Below, piece after piece: positions 51,909-60,229 of a stretch of DNA of 64,000 nucleotides. The position numbers and the translations under genes were made by a program. Within the stretch, counting starts at the first letter, position 1, and each line of letters begins with the position of its first letter. Source of the DNA: Gaetbulibacter_B jejuensis (GTDB taxonomy: Bacteria; Bacteroidota; Bacteroidia; Flavobacteriales; Flavobacteriaceae); the NCBI RefSeq assembly GCF_039524015.1, contig NZ_BAAAGF010000004.1:186001-250000 (forward strand), written 5' to 3'. The notes under the pieces were generated by a model. It had not been told where the DNA came from. It was given only the letters and a program-made list of their open reading frames with translations, and did not search any database.

Positions 51909-52439
51909 TTACTTTATTAACATTTCTCTTAATTCCTTAATGCAATTTCTGTTTCTTGTTTTTATGGTACCTATAGGCATTTCAAGTGTTTCAGAAGCTT
52001 CTTTTTGAGTGTAACCTTTAAAATAAAGTAGCTCAATAACTTTAATACACTTTTTGGCAAGTTTCTTTACATATTTTGAAATACCAATGGCATCAGTTTT
52101 GTCATTAAGGTTTTCATTGTTTTCCAAGATATCTACGAAAAATTCCGCATCAAGGTTTTTCTTTGAGTTCTTAAATGCTTTTGACCTTGTTTTATCTATG
52201 GCTGCGTTTCTTGCAATGTTTAAAATCCAAGTAAAAAAGCGACCTTTTTCAGGTGAGTAGCTGCTAGAATTATGCCATACTTTTATAAAAACATCTTGCA
52301 TAATTTCTCCAGCTATATCGTTGTCTCTAACAATGTTGTAGATAACTCCATGCATGCTTTCGCTATACATATTGTATAACGATTCAAATGCTTTTTCGTC
52401 TTTTTGTTGAAACTGAGATATAAGAGTTTCTAGTTGCAT
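51909..52439 (-). CDS. ECF RNA polymerase sigma factor (SigK-like)
   Basis: A 176-residue sigma-70 family factor. Region 2 reads AFESLYNMYSESMHGVIYNI and VFIKVWHNSSSYSPEKGRFF then TWILNIARNAAIDKTRS; region 4 has KVIELLYFKGYTQKEASETL and EMPIGTIKTRNRNCIKELRE (helix-turn-helix). It is paired with the touching anti-sigma gene. The target genes are unknown. The DUF4331/TPR/TonB cluster ending opposite is a natural candidate, as a possible ECF promoter stands before it. The two ends converge at a shared terminator. Confidence 0.94.
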   Translation of the reverse strand: MQLETLISQFQQKDEKAFESLYNMYSESMHGVIYNIVRDNDIAGEIMQDVFIKVWHNSSSYSPEKGRFFTWILNIARNAAIDKTRSKAFKNSKKNLDAEFFVDILENNENLNDKTDAIGISKYVKKLAKKCIKVIELLYFKGYTQKEASETLEMPIGTIKTRNRNCIKELREMLIK

Positions 52440-52483
52440 TGTTTGGTTTTAAGAATACCGAAAATAGTGAATTTAAACCAAAG

Positions 52484-52507
52484 AAAAAAGCTACACGAGG
52501 TAGCTTT
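52484..52507 (-). terminator. Rho-independent terminator after the SOD gene
   Basis: On the - strand AAAGCTAC (52507 to 52500) pairs with GTAGCTTT around a 5-base loop and runs into six T. It lies between the SOD stop and the sigma gene start, so the two are separate transcripts. Confidence 0.8.
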
Positions 52508-52533
52508 AAATCTTTATTGAGTATTTAATTTTG

Positions 52534-53154
52534 TTATTCAATAATTCCTCCACAGCTTACTCTACTGCCTGCAGCTCCAGATGGTTGAGAGGTAAAGTCG
52601 TCTGTCCCTTGGTGAACAATGACAGCTTTTCCTAAAATGTCTTTAGTGTCATCGCCACAGCCAATACACCATTGGTCAGTACTAAAAGTAACGGTTCCTT
52701 TTCCGTTTGCGTTAGCACTAAAGTTTCCAATGTCTCCTTTGTGGTATCCTTTGTCGTCTCCCCATTTTCCATGAGGTTGAGCAGTTGGGTTCCAGTGACC
52801 ACCTGTTGAGGTTCCATCTGATGATGAACAATCGGCTTTTTCATGAAGGTGAATAGCGTGAGAACCTTCAGTTAAACCATCAAAAACAGCAATCATAGTA
52901 ACAACACCTTTTTCTTCTTTAAAAAGAGCATTACCAGTAACATTACTTTCGCTTTTAGCTTCAAGTTTTACAGTTACTTTTTTTACTACATCAGTTGGAA
53001 CGTAAGGCTCTGAGGTTGTTTTTTTTGTTTCGGTAGCTGTAGGAGTTTCGGTTTCTACATTGTCTGTTGCTGTTTCAGTTTCTTTTTTATCGCTTTTACA
53101 AGAAATATTGAAACTTAATACTAATGCAACTATAATAAGAAGTGTTTTTTTCAT
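52534..53154 (-). CDS. Cu/Zn superoxide dismutase lipoprotein
   Basis: A 206-residue lipoprotein (signal LLIIVALVLSFNISCKSDKK) with a Thr/Glu-rich spacer up to residue 60, then a Cu/Zn SOD domain. Copper and zinc ligands are visible in SHAIHLHEKADCSSSDG, GGHWNPTAQPHGKWG, GYHKGDIGNFSAN and AVIVHQGTDDF. QPSGAAGSRVSCGGIIE is the closing signature with the disulfide Cys and the active-site Arg. It detoxifies superoxide in the periplasm, probably tethered to a membrane. It diverges from hemN over a 138 bp spacer. Confidence 0.95.
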   Translation of the reverse strand: MKKTLLIIVALVLSFNISCKSDKKETETATDNVETETPTATETKKTTSEPYVPTDVVKKVTVKLEAKSESNVTGNALFKEEKGVVTMIAVFDGLTEGSHAIHLHEKADCSSSDGTSTGGHWNPTAQPHGKWGDDKGYHKGDIGNFSANANGKGTVTFSTDQWCIGCGDDTKDILGKAVIVHQGTDDFTSQPSGAAGSRVSCGGIIE

Positions 53155-53229
53155 TTTGTATTTAGGTTTTTAAATGAATAGTGAAGGTAAGCATTATTTC
53201 AAATAAATTAAAACAATAGCTAACTTTTA

Positions 53230-53245
53230 TATGATAAATGTCATA
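53230..53245. promoter_or_regulatory. Crp/Fnr-type palindrome between sodC-like gene and hemN
   Basis: TATGATAAATGTCATA is a near-perfect palindrome (TATGAT-N4-GTCATA), the size of Crp/Fnr-family operators, 47 bp before the hemN ATG. The TATGAY half-site differs from the E. coli FNR half TTGAT. The regulator is not in the window. Confidence 0.45.
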
Positions 53246-53292
53246 GTATAACTGTTGTTGTGCGTCTACCTTTGAAGTATAAAATTACACAA

Positions 53293-54660
53293 ATGAATCA
53301 TAACGAATTAATACGCAAGTACAACATACCAGGACCAAGATATACAAGCTATCCAACAGTGCCATTTTGGGATATGGATACATTTTCTCTTAAGCAATGG
53401 AAAGCCTCAACACAGCAATCGTTTGTTGAGAGTAATAACAACGAAGGGATTAGTCTTTATATTCATTTGCCTTTTTGTGAAAGTTTATGCACATTTTGTG
53501 GTTGCAATAAACGAATCACCAAACGTCATGAAGTAGAATCTCCTTATATAACTGCACTTTTAAAAGAATGGCAATTGTACTGCAATTTGTTTGAGAGTAA
53601 ACCTGTAATTAAAGAATTGCATTTAGGTGGAGGCACACCAACTTTTTTTTCGTCTCAAAACTTAAAGCGTTTAATTGAAGGAATTACCCGAAAAGCAGTT
53701 TTGGCAGACCATTATGAGTTTAGTTTTGAAGGACATCCAAACAATACTACAAGAGAGCATTTACAAACACTTTTTAACCTAGGATTTAGACGAGTGAGTT
53801 TTGGAGTTCAGGATTATAATGAAACAGTTCAAAAAGCAATACATAGAATTCAGCCATTCGAAAATGTAAAATATGTGACTGAAACCGCAAGAGAAATAGG
53901 ATATACAAGCATAGGACACGATATTATTTTTGGGCTTCCGTTTCAAACAGTTGAGCATATTAAAGAAACCATTGAAAAAACAAAACAGCTAATGCCAGAT
54001 CGAATAGCATTTTATAGCTATGCGCATACGCCATGGATAAAAGGTAATGGTCAAAGAGGATTTAAAGATACCGACTTACCAAAAGCCGAAGACAAGCGAT
54101 TACAATATGAAATAGGTAAAGATATGCTTAATGTGGCAGGATATTCTGAAATAGGAATGGATCACTTTGCATTACCAACAGACACCTTATATGAAGCTAT
54201 GACAACACAAGAACTACATAGAAATTTTATGGGTTATACAGCTTCAAAAACTCAAATGATGATAGGACTAGGTGTGTCGTCAATTAGCGACAGTTGGTAT
54301 GGTTTTGCTCAAAATGTAAAAGGTATTGAAGAGTATTATCATTTAATTGAAGAAGGAATTATTCCTGTATTTAAAGGACATATATTAAATGAAGAAGATT
54401 TAGTTATTAGACAACATATTCTTAATTTAATGTGTCACTATAAAACCTCATGGAAATGTGAGTCGTTAAAGCTTAATGATTTAGAATCAATTAAAGCTAA
54501 ATTATCTGAAATGATAAAAGATGAGTTACTAATACTAGAAAATGAAGGTTTAAAGGTTACTAAAAAGGGAAAGCCTTTTGTTCGCAATATTTGTATGGCA
54601 TTTGATGTATTATTACAAAGAAAACAACCTGAAAAACAATTGTTTTCTATGACAATTTAA
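53293..54660 (+). CDS. hemN: oxygen-independent coproporphyrinogen III oxidase
   Basis: A 455-residue radical-SAM enzyme that makes protoporphyrinogen IX for haem without oxygen. The 4Fe-4S motif is LPFCESLCTFCGCNKR (C-x3-C-x2-C) near residue 60. LHLGGGTPTFFSSQNLKRL and SFEGHPNNTTREHLQTLF follow, as in the family. I use the ATG at 53293; a GTG at 53260 would add 11 residues ahead of the usual NHNELIRKYNIPGPRYTSYP start. The gene precedes two universal stress proteins and the cbb3 oxidase operon, a low-oxygen neighbourhood. Confidence 0.96.
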   Translation: MNHNELIRKYNIPGPRYTSYPTVPFWDMDTFSLKQWKASTQQSFVESNNNEGISLYIHLPFCESLCTFCGCNKRITKRHEVESPYITALLKEWQLYCNLFESKPVIKELHLGGGTPTFFSSQNLKRLIEGITRKAVLADHYEFSFEGHPNNTTREHLQTLFNLGFRRVSFGVQDYNETVQKAIHRIQPFENVKYVTETAREIGYTSIGHDIIFGLPFQTVEHIKETIEKTKQLMPDRIAFYSYAHTPWIKGNGQRGFKDTDLPKAEDKRLQYEIGKDMLNVAGYSEIGMDHFALPTDTLYEAMTTQELHRNFMGYTASKTQMMIGLGVSSISDSWYGFAQNVKGIEEYYHLIEEGIIPVFKGHILNEEDLVIRQHILNLMCHYKTSWKCESLKLNDLESIKAKLSEMIKDELLILENEGLKVTKKGKPFVRNICMAFDVLLQRKQPEKQLFSMTI

Positions 54661-54749
54661 TAACCTTAAAAACTTGTGAAACACATAAAAAAGTTGTAAA
54701 TTAATACTTACAAAAAACACAAAATTTAACCTTTAAAAACACCCTAAAA

Positions 54750-55580
54750 ATGAAAAAAATAATAGTTCCAATAGACTTTTCTGAACACTCTGAATATGCT
54801 TTAGAAGCTGCTGCTGTAATGGCAAAACAAAATCATGGAGAGGTTTTGGCGTTACACATGTTGGAGCTTTCTGATGCAGTTTTAACCAAAGGAAGTCTAG
54901 AACAAGGAGAAGAAGCTATTTTTTATTTAAAACTAGCTGAAAAACGATTTGAAGAATTTTTAGATAAAGACTATCTAAAAGGTGTGACTGTAACTCCAAT
55001 TGTTAAACACTTTAAGGTGTTTAGTGAAGTGAGTCAAGTAGCACAAGACCATAGTGCAGATTTAATAGTAATGGGATCGCATGGTACTAGTGGCTTATCC
55101 GAAATATTTGTAGGTTCAAATACAGAGAAGGTGGTAAGACATTCTGAAATTCCTGTTTTGGTTTTAAAAAACAAGTTAGAGTCTACTGCTTTTAAAAATG
55201 TATTGTTTGCAACAGATTTCTCTAAAGAATCTATAGATGTTTATAAAACAGCAATTAATAAATTTGAAGGTATGGGAGCAAAAGTACACTTGGTTTATGT
55301 AAATACTCCTGGTAAGTTTTTGAATTCTACCGAAATGAGACAAAAGGTGTCTGGTTTTTTAACAGCTGCAGCAGGCAATACAGATGCAATGTCGCAAACA
55401 ACTTTTGTATCAGATTATACAGTTGAATCTGGTATTTTAAATCATGCTAATGCTATTAATGCCGATTTAATTGCTGTAGCAACACATGGTAGAAAAGGGA
55501 TTACACATTTCTTTGAAGGAAGTATTTCTGAAGATATTGCAAACCACGCAATACTGCCAGTAATGACATTTAAAATCTAA
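54750..55580 (+). CDS. universal stress protein, two UspA domains
   Basis: A 276-residue cytoplasmic protein made of two Usp domains. Domain 1 (1-145) begins KKIIVPIDFSEHSEYALEAA and ends with LIVMGSHGTSGLSEIFVGSN then EKVVRHSEIPVLVL, the ATP-binding G-x2-G-x9-G-S/T pattern. Domain 2 (150-276) begins NVLFATDFSKESIDVYKTAI and has LIAVATHGRKGITHFFEGSI. Such proteins help survival under energy or oxygen limitation. It is convergent with a second usp gene and close to hemN and cco genes. Confidence 0.93.
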   Translation: MKKIIVPIDFSEHSEYALEAAAVMAKQNHGEVLALHMLELSDAVLTKGSLEQGEEAIFYLKLAEKRFEEFLDKDYLKGVTVTPIVKHFKVFSEVSQVAQDHSADLIVMGSHGTSGLSEIFVGSNTEKVVRHSEIPVLVLKNKLESTAFKNVLFATDFSKESIDVYKTAINKFEGMGAKVHLVYVNTPGKFLNSTEMRQKVSGFLTAAAGNTDAMSQTTFVSDYTVESGILNHANAINADLIAVATHGRKGITHFFEGSISEDIANHAILPVMTFKI

Positions 55581-55603
55581 TATAGTTATATATTACTTTG
55601 GTA

Positions 55604-56416
55604 TTAATTATGAACAATCAGTAAGGGCAAGTTTAAGCTCTTACTGATTTTTGTTGTTGAAGACTCAGAAATTAAACGCTTTAAGAAGCTTTCCTTTTCA
55701 ATTATTAGTCCAACTAAATCAATTTCATTTAACTGCTGGTATGTCATTACAGCATCAGGTAGAGCAACATTTTTAATAATATTATAAGTGTAGTTTACTG
55801 CCTTTTCTTCAAGATGAAGTTTATCACTTTCGGCTAAAGTATCATCATTGTCAATTCTTAGCACTTGAATATTTGTGTGTTTTAAATCTATAAACTTTAG
55901 TAATCTGTCAAACTCGCTAGTATTTAACTTATCAGACTCATCTAATGGAATTAAAACATTTTTAATATTTTGATAGTGAAACTCCTCAGGAACAATTAAA
56001 GTAGGGTGTTCAATATTTCTGATAATTTTAAGCGTATTAGAACCAAAAACAGTTTCCATTAAGCTTGTAGCTCCATCATAACCAGCAACTATTAAATCAA
56101 TAGTATTTAATTCGATAGATTGAGATATGGCACTCAATAAATCGTCATAATCTATAATGGTTGAAAATTGATGCTGCTTGTATTCATCTGTAAGTTTAGA
56201 TTTATAATGTTCTAACTCTTGTTTTTCGTCTTTTATAATAGCATCAAAAACAGTATCGTTACTGCTAGTCATTAAATCGTCCATTATAAAGTTTCCAGAC
56301 TTATACACATACATCAAGAAAAAGTGACAAGGACTGGAGTTAAAGTGAGACAACGCATAGCTAATAGCATTATCTGCACTTTTAGAAAAATCGGTAAGAA
56401 GAAGAATGTTTTTCAT
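55604..56416 (-). CDS. universal stress protein, two Usp domains
   Basis: A 270-residue protein with N-terminal KNILLLTDFSKSADNAISYA and the nucleotide-loop segment LIVAGYDGATSLMETVFGSN. The second half (NVLIPLDESDKLNTSEFDRL) is more degenerate and lacks the glycine-rich loop. It is a divergent paralogue of the gene at 54750. A perfect TANNTTTG element lies 20 bp upstream of its start. It follows the cco operon on the same strand but has its own promoter. Confidence 0.88.
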   Translation of the reverse strand: MKNILLLTDFSKSADNAISYALSHFNSSPCHFFLMYVYKSGNFIMDDLMTSSNDTVFDAIIKDEKQELEHYKSKLTDEYKQHQFSTIIDYDDLLSAISQSIELNTIDLIVAGYDGATSLMETVFGSNTLKIIRNIEHPTLIVPEEFHYQNIKNVLIPLDESDKLNTSEFDRLLKFIDLKHTNIQVLRIDNDDTLAESDKLHLEEKAVNYTYNIIKNVALPDAVMTYQQLNEIDLVGLIIEKESFLKRLISESSTTKISKSLNLPLLIVHN

Positions 56417-56435
56417 AGTATACTACCTCGTTTAA

Positions 56436-56443
56436 CAAAGATA
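56436..56443 (-). promoter_or_regulatory. -7 promoter element (TATCTTTG) for the - strand usp gene
   Basis: On the - strand TATCTTTG matches TANNTTTG exactly, 20 bp before the start at 56416. No -33 TTTG was found at 19-21 bp, so the call is moderate. Confidence 0.4.
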
Positions 56444-56487
56444 CAGTTTTATAGTTCAATGTGTTTGTTATGAGGGTTTTAATTGTT

Positions 56488-57189
56488 TTAGTGACAGTTG
56501 ATGTTCCCTGAAACCATTTCCACAACAGGAGTAGGAGATATGTAAGGAATTCCTAATCCTAAACCTCTTAAAATAAATAACATACCAATAATAACTACAA
56601 AAACAGGAATCGCTTTTTGGATTCGTTGTTTAATAGTTGTGTTTAAAAATTTTCCTAAATAAATAGCACTTGTCATTAAAGGAACTGTCCCTAGACCAAA
56701 AAGAGCCATATACATAGCACCTTGTGTAATGGTGCTGCTTACTAAACTCCCAAAAACAGCCATATAAACTAATCCACAAGGTAAAAACCCATTTAAAAAT
56801 CCAATAGTTAAAAAAGTGTCTGCAGTTTTCTTTTTTAAGGCACTACCTAGTTCACTTTTTACTTTTGAAATTATTTTGTGTAACGGTTTTGATAAGTTGT
56901 ATTTGCTAAACGTTTTGTAGGGTAATAAAACCACAACAATCATTAATACACCAATGCATATTGAAAGTTGTTGCTGTAAACCAAAGATGTAAAGGTTTTT
57001 ACCAATAAGCCCAAAAATTAGCCCTATTGTACTGTATGCTAACAGTCTTCCAATGTGGTAGGTTGTAATTTGACTTATTTTTTTTACGGAATTACTTCTG
57101 TCAACAGGTAACATAAAGGCAATAGGACCACACATACCAACACAGTGAAAGCTACCTAATAGACCTAATATGAATGCAGACCAAAGCAT
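56488..57189 (-). CDS. sulfite exporter TauE/SafE-family membrane protein (cbb3-linked)
   Basis: A 233-residue membrane protein with about six helices. It opens with LLGSFHCVGMCGPIAFMLP, the H-C-x-G-M-C-G motif of the cytochrome-biogenesis branch of this family (related to the DsbD transmembrane domain). FLNGFLPCGLVYMAVFGSL supplies a second conserved Cys. In cbb3 operons this gene is thought to help copper delivery or maturation, as established for related families. It touches the fixH-like gene (57189/57190) and is last in the cco operon. Confidence 0.85.
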   Translation of the reverse strand: MLWSAFILGLLGSFHCVGMCGPIAFMLPVDRSNSVKKISQITTYHIGRLLAYSTIGLIFGLIGKNLYIFGLQQQLSICIGVLMIVVVLLPYKTFSKYNLSKPLHKIISKVKSELGSALKKKTADTFLTIGFLNGFLPCGLVYMAVFGSLVSSTITQGAMYMALFGLGTVPLMTSAIYLGKFLNTTIKQRIQKAIPVFVVIIGMLFILRGLGLGIPYISPTPVVEMVSGNINCH

Positions 57190-57636
57190 TTAGTAAACAA
57201 TTTCTTTTTTAAAACGATAAGGAATTTCGTTATATTCCCAATCAATAGTAATGTTCCAACGACCACCTAACAAACGGTTGTCAGGTACGAGCAAATTGTG
57301 GTTTGATAAAGAAATTGGTGTTTCAAAATCAAATTGCTTGTTAGATGGTCTATATAGGAACACTTTTCCGGTTATTTTTGATGCATCAAGATCTTCCGGA
57401 AAGCTTATTAATAAACCTGTATCAGTTTTTTTGCAGGTAATATTATGTTTTAGCTGAGCTGCGTTTTTTTCTTTGTTTATGTTTTTCTGAAGTTCTAATT
57501 CTTGTTTATAATAATCTTCAGTAACTAAATCATGATCGTACTTATCATTTGTACTCATGGTAACAACAAAGTACATGATAAAACCAATGAAGCCAATAAA
57601 TGCAAGTACAATTCCAGTTCCCCAATTAAATTTCAT
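57190..57636 (-). CDS. ccoH: FixH/CcoH-family protein
   Basis: A 148-residue membrane-anchored protein: one helix near residues 8-28 (GIVLAFIGFIGFIMYFVV), then YDHDLVTEDYYKQELELQ, the conserved ED-YY-xQ segment of FixH, and a small beta domain (GRWNITIDWEYNEIPYRFKK). It assists cbb3 oxidase assembly. It lies between ccoG (11 bp gap) and the SafE-like gene in the expected order. Confidence 0.9.
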   Translation of the reverse strand: MKFNWGTGIVLAFIGFIGFIMYFVVTMSTNDKYDHDLVTEDYYKQELELQKNINKEKNAAQLKHNITCKKTDTGLLISFPEDLDASKITGKVFLYRPSNKQFDFETPISLSNHNLLVPDNRLLGGRWNITIDWEYNEIPYRFKKEIVY

Positions 57637-57647
57637 AACACTATTTT

Positions 57648-59078
57648 TTAATGATAACTTCTTGGTCCCAAAAAGTTAACTGTTGTAGTTTCTATAAATT
57701 TGTCGTGACTATACACATCTATTATAAGCTTGTTTTTATCACCTTTTAAATGGCTTTTATTTATTTCAATAAATAATGTGCCTTCTGCTAAACCTTGTTC
57801 AGGAACCATAAAATCTTTAGTTGTTGAAACAAGCTTTATCTCACCCTCAAAATTTCTAAGTTTAAAACTTACATTATCAATTTCTTGAGTGGTTTTGTTT
57901 ATAATTTTATAAGTAAACACATTGCTTATAATGTTGTTGTCTTTTTTCTCGTAAAGTTGTCCTGGTAGTCTAAGAATTCTAGCTTCAACATCATTTCTTA
58001 ATAATAGCATACCTATTAAAACTCCTGTTAAAATAGTTAGGACAGCTATGTAGCCTTTCATTCGGCTAGTAAGCTTAAAGGTTTCTTTTTTCTCAATTTC
58101 ATCTTCACTTGCATAACGAATTAAGCCTTTTGGTAAATTAATGCTTTCCATGATATGGTCGCATTCGTCAATACAAGCAGTACAGTTTACACATTCTAGT
58201 TGTGTGCCATTTCTAATATCAATTCCTGTAGGGCAAACATGTACACATTGTAGGCAATCAATACAGTCTCCATGTCCTAAAGCAGTCCTATCTTCATTTT
58301 TTCTGAATTTTTTACGACCATTTTCACCTTCACCTCGCTTATGGTCGTAAGCAACAACTACCGATTTATTGTCTAATAATACACCTTGTAGTCTTCCGTA
58401 AGGGCAAGCAATAATACACACTTGCTCTCTAAACCATGCAAAAACAAAGTAGAATACAGCCGTAAAAATGAGTAATGGAAATAATGTTCCTAAATGCTCT
58501 TGAGGACCATCGATAATGTATCTTAAAAGTTTATCGCTACCAATAAGGTACGCAAGAAAGATATTAGCTATTAAAAACGAGATGATCAAAAAGACAAACC
58601 ACTTTAAAAGACGTTTTCTTATTTTTTCGGCATCCCACTTTTGTTTGTCTAGTTTACGTTGTTTGTTTCTGTCGCCATCAATCCAATACTCAATACGTCT
58701 AAAAACCATTTCCATAAAAATGGTTTGAGGGCAAATCCATCCACAAAATATACGTCCAAAACCAACTGTGAAAAGTGTAACGAAAACGACACCAATAATC
58801 ATTGAAATAACAAATAGGTGAAAGTCTTGAGGCCAAAACGGAAACCCAAAAATGTTAAAGCGTCTTTCTAACACATTAAACATTAAAAACTGATTGCCAT
58901 TTACTTTAATAAATGGAGCAGAGAACAAAAAGGCAAGCAAAAAGTAGCTAACTATTTTACGTCTTTCATAAAATTTACCGCTTGGTTTTTTTGGATAAAT
59001 CCAAGCGCGCTTGCCTTCATCGGTAATAGTACCAATAGAGTCTCTAAAGTTTTCGTTATTTTGTGTTTGTTGGCTCAT
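57648..59078 (-). CDS. ccoG: cbb3 oxidase accessory protein CcoG/FixG
   Basis: A 476-residue membrane iron-sulphur protein needed for copper handling during cbb3 oxidase assembly. The N-terminal membrane part contains FCGWICPQTIFMEMVFRRIE and VCIIACPYGRLQGVLLD. Two 4Fe-4S clusters follow in CIDCLQCVHVCPTGIDIRNG and CVNCTACIDECDHIM. An Ig-like C-terminal domain (residues 365-476) is typical of FixG. It is 10 bp after ccoP in the operon. Very secure. Confidence 0.96.
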   Translation of the reverse strand: MSQQTQNNENFRDSIGTITDEGKRAWIYPKKPSGKFYERRKIVSYFLLAFLFSAPFIKVNGNQFLMFNVLERRFNIFGFPFWPQDFHLFVISMIIGVVFVTLFTVGFGRIFCGWICPQTIFMEMVFRRIEYWIDGDRNKQRKLDKQKWDAEKIRKRLLKWFVFLIISFLIANIFLAYLIGSDKLLRYIIDGPQEHLGTLFPLLIFTAVFYFVFAWFREQVCIIACPYGRLQGVLLDNKSVVVAYDHKRGEGENGRKKFRKNEDRTALGHGDCIDCLQCVHVCPTGIDIRNGTQLECVNCTACIDECDHIMESINLPKGLIRYASEDEIEKKETFKLTSRMKGYIAVLTILTGVLIGMLLLRNDVEARILRLPGQLYEKKDNNIISNVFTYKIINKTTQEIDNVSFKLRNFEGEIKLVSTTKDFMVPEQGLAEGTLFIEINKSHLKGDKNKLIIDVYSHDKFIETTTVNFLGPRSYH

Positions 59079-59088
59079 TAAGCAACGT

Positions 59089-60045
59089 TTAATTCACAGT
59101 TGTTGAATCAGTTTCAGTAGAAATTTCTTCTGTTAAGCTGGTTTCTGCATTTTCAGTTTTAGAACCTTCAGGTATCCAAAGTTCGCCTTCAGGGTCTTTT
59201 GGTTCAGCAGGTGTTGTACCTTGAAATGTGAGTACGTAACTTGCTACTTGGGCAATTTCTGATGGACGAAGCCCTTTTTTGGACCATGGTTCCATTCCCT
59301 TTCCAGTTCTTCCACCTTCTGATACTGTTTTAAATACATTTTTAATACCACCACCTAAAATCCAATATTCATCGGTTAGGTTGGGACCAATACCACCACC
59401 ACCATCAATTTTGTGGCATGCAACGCAGTTGGTGTCAAAAATTTTCTTACCGTTGCTTAAGTCTGAAGCTTCAGTAAGTAATTCAACAGTATTAAAATCA
59501 ACCAAGTCTTTAGCCGTTTTTTTGTATTCTTCGATAGCTATTTTTGCTTCGGCATATTCTTGTGCTAATTCATCATATTGACTGTCACCATTAAATACAT
59601 GGTATTTTAATAAGTACACAGCAGCAAAAGCAATTGAGATGTAAAAACTATAAATCCACCAAGGCGGAAGAGAGTTGTCTAACTCTTTAATACCATCATA
59701 ATTATGGTCTAAAATAATTTCGTGCTCTTCTTCGATAGGTTTTGCGCCTAATAGTTTTTTATAGGTGTTTTGAATCCACTTAATGAATTTTGGTGTTCTT
59801 GTACGTTGTGCGTCGTATCTCGCTTTTGCTTCGTCATCTAAACTTTGATAAAGTACATTATCCATAGAACTTACTATACCTTCAGTAGCAATAAGAATAA
59901 GTAGTACTAATACCAAAAACAGTGATAGCAATGGGTACTCAATAAATGCTGGTTTATCACCTGAGTCAATCATATATTCAGCAAAAAAAGCAATAGCGAA
60001 AAATACGATTGGAACTCTAAGCCATGATGGAATAAATTGTCTCAT
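59089..60045 (-). CDS. ccoP: cbb3-type cytochrome c oxidase subunit III, single haem
   Basis: A 318-residue membrane-bound cytochrome c of the cbb3 oxidase. It has two N-terminal helices (residues 8-25 and 34-52), a third helix near 130-150 (LPPWWIYSFYISIAFAAVYL), and a single C-x2-C-H haem c motif in FDTNCVACHKIDGGGGIGPN near residue 207. Proteobacterial CcoP has two haems. The C-terminal tail is Glu/Thr-rich. It passes electrons to CcoO/CcoN. It is 4 bp from ccoQ. Confidence 0.95.
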   Translation of the reverse strand: MRQFIPSWLRVPIVFFAIAFFAEYMIDSGDKPAFIEYPLLSLFLVLVLLILIATEGIVSSMDNVLYQSLDDEAKARYDAQRTRTPKFIKWIQNTYKKLLGAKPIEEEHEIILDHNYDGIKELDNSLPPWWIYSFYISIAFAAVYLLKYHVFNGDSQYDELAQEYAEAKIAIEEYKKTAKDLVDFNTVELLTEASDLSNGKKIFDTNCVACHKIDGGGGIGPNLTDEYWILGGGIKNVFKTVSEGGRTGKGMEPWSKKGLRPSEIAQVASYVLTFQGTTPAEPKDPEGELWIPEGSKTENAETSLTEEISTETDSTTVN

Positions 60046-60049
60046 AATT

Positions 60050-60226
60050 TTAATTGTTTTTTTTGTCTAATGGCAAATTGCTCACAGTAGTTATGTACTC
60101 TTTTTTAGCTGTTATAACCCACCAAAATAGTGCAACAAAAAAGAGGAAGAATATCATTAAGGATATTAAAGGATATATCTCTATACCAGTAATACTTTCC
60201 ATGTGGTTTTTTACAAATTTCAACAT
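60050..60226 (-). CDS. ccoQ: CcoQ-like small cbb3 oxidase subunit
   Basis: A 58-residue protein, read directly from the - strand, starting MLKFVKNHMESITGIEIYPL and containing one membrane helix (LISLMIFFLFFVALFWWVIT) then KKEYITTVSNLPLDKKNN. The form and place between ccoNO and ccoP fit CcoQ/FixQ, a stabilising one-helix subunit. The start lies 3 bp after the ccoNO stop and the stop 4 bp before ccoP. The call rests on position and topology. Confidence 0.88.
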   Translation of the reverse strand: MLKFVKNHMESITGIEIYPLISLMIFFLFFVALFWWVITAKKEYITTVSNLPLDKKNN

Positions 60227-60229
60227 GAC

